Below are positions 60,778 through 64,000 of a stretch of 64,000 bases of DNA, piece by piece. Positions within the stretch are counted from its first letter, which is position 1; each line of letters starts with the position of its first letter. The notes under the pieces were generated by a model, which saw nothing but the letters and a program-made list of their open reading frames with translations, made no database searches and was not told where the DNA came from. The translations under genes and the position numbers were made by a program. Source of the stretch: Agriterribacter humi (lineage in GTDB: Bacteria > Bacteroidota > Bacteroidia > Chitinophagales > Chitinophagaceae); assembly GCF_009192765.1 (NCBI RefSeq), contig NZ_VOHQ01000002.1, forward strand, positions 248,001-312,000, read 5' to 3'.

Positions 60778-60971
60778 ATATTTTTGAAAAAAATGAATGG
60801 ACAATTCAACGTGGAAGAAAAACTTATTAACCCGTCTTGAGATGTCTTTTCATACCTTTTAGCTTACCAATGCATTTATAGAAAGAATGCGGTTTTATGA
60901 ATTTTTGAAATGCAAGCCAGTAAAGGTTTTTAATATATAAAAAGTCTCCATATGTAAAATGGTTCACAGTG

Positions 60972-63900
60972 CTACCTGAAATTTCGTCCGTCGGGGATCA
61001 CTTTTTCCTGCGCCCTTTCACGCGGCTGTGATCTTTTATCAAGACCCGGCGGCAATGATTTTTCGTCAGGGTAGGCAAGGGTCAATACCGGCAGATTTTC
61101 ATTGTTAGAGGGCGTGAGTTTTCGGAGCAACCGGGAGAAATTGTAACAGCTCCTTACGATCACGTGGATCACTTCACCTTCGATCTGCAATACACCCTCT
61201 ACCATGATCAGGCGCGACTGCAAAATTTCCTTGCGGAACTTTTCAAAAAGATTTTGAAAAACAACTAAGTTAGCAACACCCGTCTCATCTTCAATGGTCA
61301 TAAAACAAATTCCGCTGGCCGTTCCAGGTCGCTGTCGCACGAGCACCAACCCCGCAACCTTTACTGCATCTCCATCCTTCCCGTTTGCAAGCGCAGCAGT
61401 AGACAGGATATGCAACTGGTCCAGTTGTTCTCTCACAAAACGCACCGGGTGCGCTTTAAGTGAAAGCGATGTGCTCGCATAGTCATGGATCACATGTTCG
61501 GATATACTCATTTGTGGAAGCGCCACTTGTTCGGCCTGGGGCTCGGACGGCTGACCGGCAAAAAGCGCTACCGGCCGGTCTTTGGTGGAGACCTCCCACA
61601 ATGCCTGCCGCCGATCCAGTCCAATGGACCGGAAAGCATCTGCATCGGCTAATTTTTCTATTGCTGCTTCCGGCAAACCGGTATTCCTGATCTCATTGAT
61701 ATGGCTATATCCATTTCCTCTTTTGGCTATTAATATAATAATATCATTCTCCCTCAATCCTTTTACCTGCCGCAATCCCAGCCGTAGCGCACAATACTTA
61801 CCCGATTTTTCTTCCAGCAGGTTATCCCAGGTGGAGTAATTAACATCAACAGGTCTTACTTCAACCCCATGTTTCCTTGCATCAATGACGATTTGGGCAG
61901 GCTGGTAAAATCCCATGGGCATACTGTTGAGCAATGCACAGGCAAATACATCCGGGTAATACCATTTGAGCCAGGACGATACATATACCAGGAGTGCAAA
62001 GCTTGCCGCATGGCTTTCAGGGAACCCGTAACTGCCAAAGCCTTCCAGTTGTTTGAATACCCGTTGTGCATATTCAAGGGAATAGCCGTTTTTGGTCATA
62101 CCTTCTGTGAGCTTTTTTTCAAAATGCGTCACCATGCCTTTGGCCTTGAATGTGGCCATACTGCGCCGCAACTCGTCTGCTTCCGCCGGTGTAAAGCCGG
62201 CAGCCACAATGGCGATCTTCATCGCCTGTTCCTGGAACAGGGGAACACCTAAGGTGCGGCCTAAAATCTCTTCCAGTTCCTTTGAAGGGTATTCCACCGG
62301 TTCTTCTCCATTGCGCCGCCGCAGGTAGGGATGCACCATGTCGCCCTGTATCGGCCCCGGACGCACAATCGCTACTTCTATCACCAAATCATAAAACGTG
62401 CGCGGCTTTAGTCTGGGCAGCATAGACATCTGTGCCCGGCTTTCGATCTGGAAAACGCCAATGGTATCTGCGTGACAGATCATCTCGTATACGGCAGGAT
62501 CATCCTGTGGTATATTGGCAAGGGTAAGGTTTAACCCGTAATGCAGCTTTGCTTTATCAAATGCTTTGCGGATACAGGTCAGCATACCGAGGGCCAGCAC
62601 ATCAATTTTTAAAAACCCGAGCGCGTCAATATCATCCTTGTTCCATTCAATGCAGGTTCGGTCTTTCATCCTGGCATTGAGGATCGGGCAAAGGTCAGAC
62701 AGTTTTCCATCTGTTATCACAAAGCCTCCGGTATGCTGTCCCAACTGGCGCGGGAATCCCATGAATTCCCGGGTAAATTGCAAAACCTTGCGCAGGTGTT
62801 TGTCCTGGGGATTCAAACCCTGCTCCTCAATCCGTTTGCCCTCGAACCATTCATCGGTAAATTCCCAGATGGAACCGGATATCCGGTTGATGGTATCTAC
62901 CGATAACCCCATCGCCTTTCCTACGTCACGGATAGCGCCTTTCTGGTGCTGTTGGGTTACCGTAGCCACAATGGCTGCCCGGTCGCGCCCGTACTTTTGA
63001 TAAATGTATTGCATCACCTCTTCGCGCCGTTCATGTTCAAAATCCACATCAATGTCCGGCGGTTCATTGCGGGCCGAAGAAATAAAACGTTCAAACAGCA
63101 GATCAAATTTAGTAGGATCCACCGAAGTAATACCCAGGCAATAACATACCGTGGAATTGGCGGCAGACCCGCGGCCCTGGCAAAGGATATTTTGTTCACG
63201 CGCAAAACGCAAAATGTCATAAACCGTCAAAAAATATTCGGCGTACTGCATCTCTTCCATAAATGTCAGTTCATAGTGAACAGCATTCGATATTTTCTCG
63301 GGGATACCTTCAGGATACATCTGCCTGGCGCCCTGCCAGGCTAACCAGGTGAGCTCCTCCTGTGGTGAGCGTCCTGCTGTCGTGATCTCTTTGGGATAGC
63401 GGTATTTTAATTCCGAGAGAGAGAACTGGCAGGCGGCTTCAATGTGTTTTGTTTGTTGGATAGCATCGGGGTACTGCCGGAACAACCGTTGCATCTCGCT
63501 GGTTGTTTTCAGGTACCGTTCTGCGTTAGGATGCAATCTAAAGCCCGCATTGTAAATGGTACATTTTTCCCGCACGCAGGTAACAATATCCTGCAGTTCC
63601 CGGCGCAAAGGATGATGATAGTGCACGTCATTGGTCGCCACCATCGGCACTTTATAACTAACGGAGAGTTGATATAAACGATAAAGCTGTTTGGCATCAT
63701 CACCCCGGTAAGAGCGTGTGGCAGCGATGGACAAATCACCTTTAAATACTTCACTGCACGCTTGCAATTCTTGTTTGAATTTGGAATCAAAATCAAAGCG
63801 TTCGTTTAATTCAGTAGGAGGGAGCAGAATAAATTGTATACCACCGGCCACTTCGAAAACATCGTGCTTGTACAGATGACATTCACCTTTCTCGGCCCGG

Positions 63901-64000
63901 ATATTTCCCCTGGTGAGTAAATTAGACAGCTTCGAATAGGCGGCATTGTTAGTAGGATATGCCAGCAGGCTCGGACCGTCTAAAAGGTCCAGTCTGCAGG
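60972..64000 (-). CDS. dnaE2: Error-prone DNA polymerase, DnaE2/ImuC type (5' end outside window)
   Basis: The frame is open to the window edge, so about 1009 residues are visible and the N-terminus is missing. PHP-domain end: MVATNDVHYHHPLRRELQDI. The polymerase palm has the catalytic PPDIDVDFEHERREEVM. Others: FVITDGKLSDLCPI, PGPIQGDMVHPYLRRRNGEE, AASFALLVYVSSWLKWYYPD and a C-terminal OB fold (VKVAGLVLVRQRPGTASGIC). The end PDGRNFR resembles DnaE2 tails. It belongs to the SOS-induced imuA-imuB-dnaE2 translesion cassette, which would lie beyond the window edge on the same strand. Confidence 0.93.
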   Translation of the reverse strand, partial: CRLDLLDGPSLLAYPTNNAAYSKLSNLLTRGNIRAEKGECHLYKHDVFEVAGGIQFILLPPTELNERFDFDSKFKQELQACSEVFKGDLSIAATRSYRGDDAKQLYRLYQLSVSYKVPMVATNDVHYHHPLRRELQDIVTCVREKCTIYNAGFRLHPNAERYLKTTSEMQRLFRQYPDAIQQTKHIEAACQFSLSELKYRYPKEITTAGRSPQEELTWLAWQGARQMYPEGIPEKISNAVHYELTFMEEMQYAEYFLTVYDILRFAREQNILCQGRGSAANSTVCYCLGITSVDPTKFDLLFERFISSARNEPPDIDVDFEHERREEVMQYIYQKYGRDRAAIVATVTQQHQKGAIRDVGKAMGLSVDTINRISGSIWEFTDEWFEGKRIEEQGLNPQDKHLRKVLQFTREFMGFPRQLGQHTGGFVITDGKLSDLCPILNARMKDRTCIEWNKDDIDALGFLKIDVLALGMLTCIRKAFDKAKLHYGLNLTLANIPQDDPAVYEMICHADTIGVFQIESRAQMSMLPRLKPRTFYDLVIEVAIVRPGPIQGDMVHPYLRRRNGEEPVEYPSKELEEILGRTLGVPLFQEQAMKIAIVAAGFTPAEADELRRSMATFKAKGMVTHFEKKLTEGMTKNGYSLEYAQRVFKQLEGFGSYGFPESHAASFALLVYVSSWLKWYYPDVFACALLNSMPMGFYQPAQIVIDARKHGVEVRPVDVNYSTWDNLLEEKSGKYCALRLGLRQVKGLRENDIIILIAKRGNGYSHINEIRNTGLPEAAIEKLADADAFRSIGLDRRQALWEVSTKDRPVALFAGQPSEPQAEQVALPQMSISEHVIHDYASTSLSLKAHPVRFVREQLDQLHILSTAALANGKDGDAVKVAGLVLVRQRPGTASGICFMTIEDETGVANLVVFQNLFEKFRKEILQSRLIMVEGVLQIEGEVIHVIVRSCYNFSRLLRKLTPSNNENLPVLTLAYPDEKSLPPGLDKRSQPRERAQEKVIPDGRNFR

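Noticed and set aside
60975..61000. Possible attR copy of the tRNA-Leu 3' end (GTCCGT...CGGGG...CAC) at the end of dnaE2
   Set aside because: The match is short and gapped and lies within conserved coding sequence for the DnaE2 C-terminus, so it is not evidence for an attachment site.

Overview
The window is a chromosome segment from a member of the Bacteroidota, most likely a Chitinophagaceae-type bacterium. Several features support this. Promoters match the Bacteroidota consensus (-33 TTTG or TTG, -7 TAnnTTTG) upstream of rpsL, fusA and a tRNA. Purine-rich ribosome binding sites are mostly absent. A type IX secretion sorting-domain remnant, a DUF2490-like protein, a SusC-like VVVVGYG motif and paired aguA/aguB genes are also present.

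Layout. 1-9536 holds most of the S10-spc ribosomal block (rpsS to rplO, then secY and map). It stops at map instead of running on into infA/rpmJ/rpsM. 9493-16797 holds housekeeping and envelope genes: a PlsC-like acyltransferase, a flavoprotein, a PepSY membrane protein, and aguA and aguB for agmatine to putrescine. 16940-18841 is a graveyard with a T9SS tail fragment and a multiply broken transposase. 18842-25772 carries an M16 peptidase, a decayed hicBA toxin-antitoxin pair, a TolC-type channel with an ABC ATPase, and a YkuD transpeptidase fused to a TonB-like C-terminal domain. 26087-32757 has purK/purE, a thioesterase, an ECF sigma factor with a putative anti-sigma partner, rdgB, ilvE and a lipoprotein. 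32815-38698 holds the str genes rpsL, rpsG and fusA, with fusA separated from rpsG by a DUF2490-like gene, ndh and a decayed SRPBCC gene. 38742-42462 has a membrane protein and an amidohydrolase/PQQ-dehydrogenase pair. 42830-49015 is one giant alpha-2-macroglobulin gene. 49371-55063 carries an RlmI-like methyltransferase, grpE-dnaJ, a histidine kinase and a glycosyltransferase. 55138-55453 holds tRNA-Gly(GCC) and tRNA-Leu(UAA).

The most interesting part is directly downstream of tRNA-Leu (55667-58719). It is a two-gene operon of a full-length, catalytically dead prokaryotic Argonaute (intact Y-K-Q-K MID pocket, lost PIWI aspartates) overlapping a PD-(D/E)XK nuclease with an unrecognised N-terminal half. 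The arrangement fits an abortive-infection-type long pAgo/nuclease defence system: guide-loaded Argonaute senses invader nucleic acid and the partner nuclease kills. It is AT-richer than its surroundings by eye. It is followed by about 670 bp of repeat-rich non-coding DNA, a broken Mrr-like nuclease fragment, a Fic protein with five TACCC boxes in its promoter region, and a DnaE2-type error-prone polymerase cut by the window edge. This reads as a small accessory island at a tRNA gene.

A second theme is several families of short dispersed intergenic repeats: AATTTGAAATTT-type with CCTGC palindromes, CAGGTTGCAGG-type and GTGAGTAGT-type. They decorate gene ends all over the window, and one copy is read in frame inside the alpha-2-macroglobulin gene.
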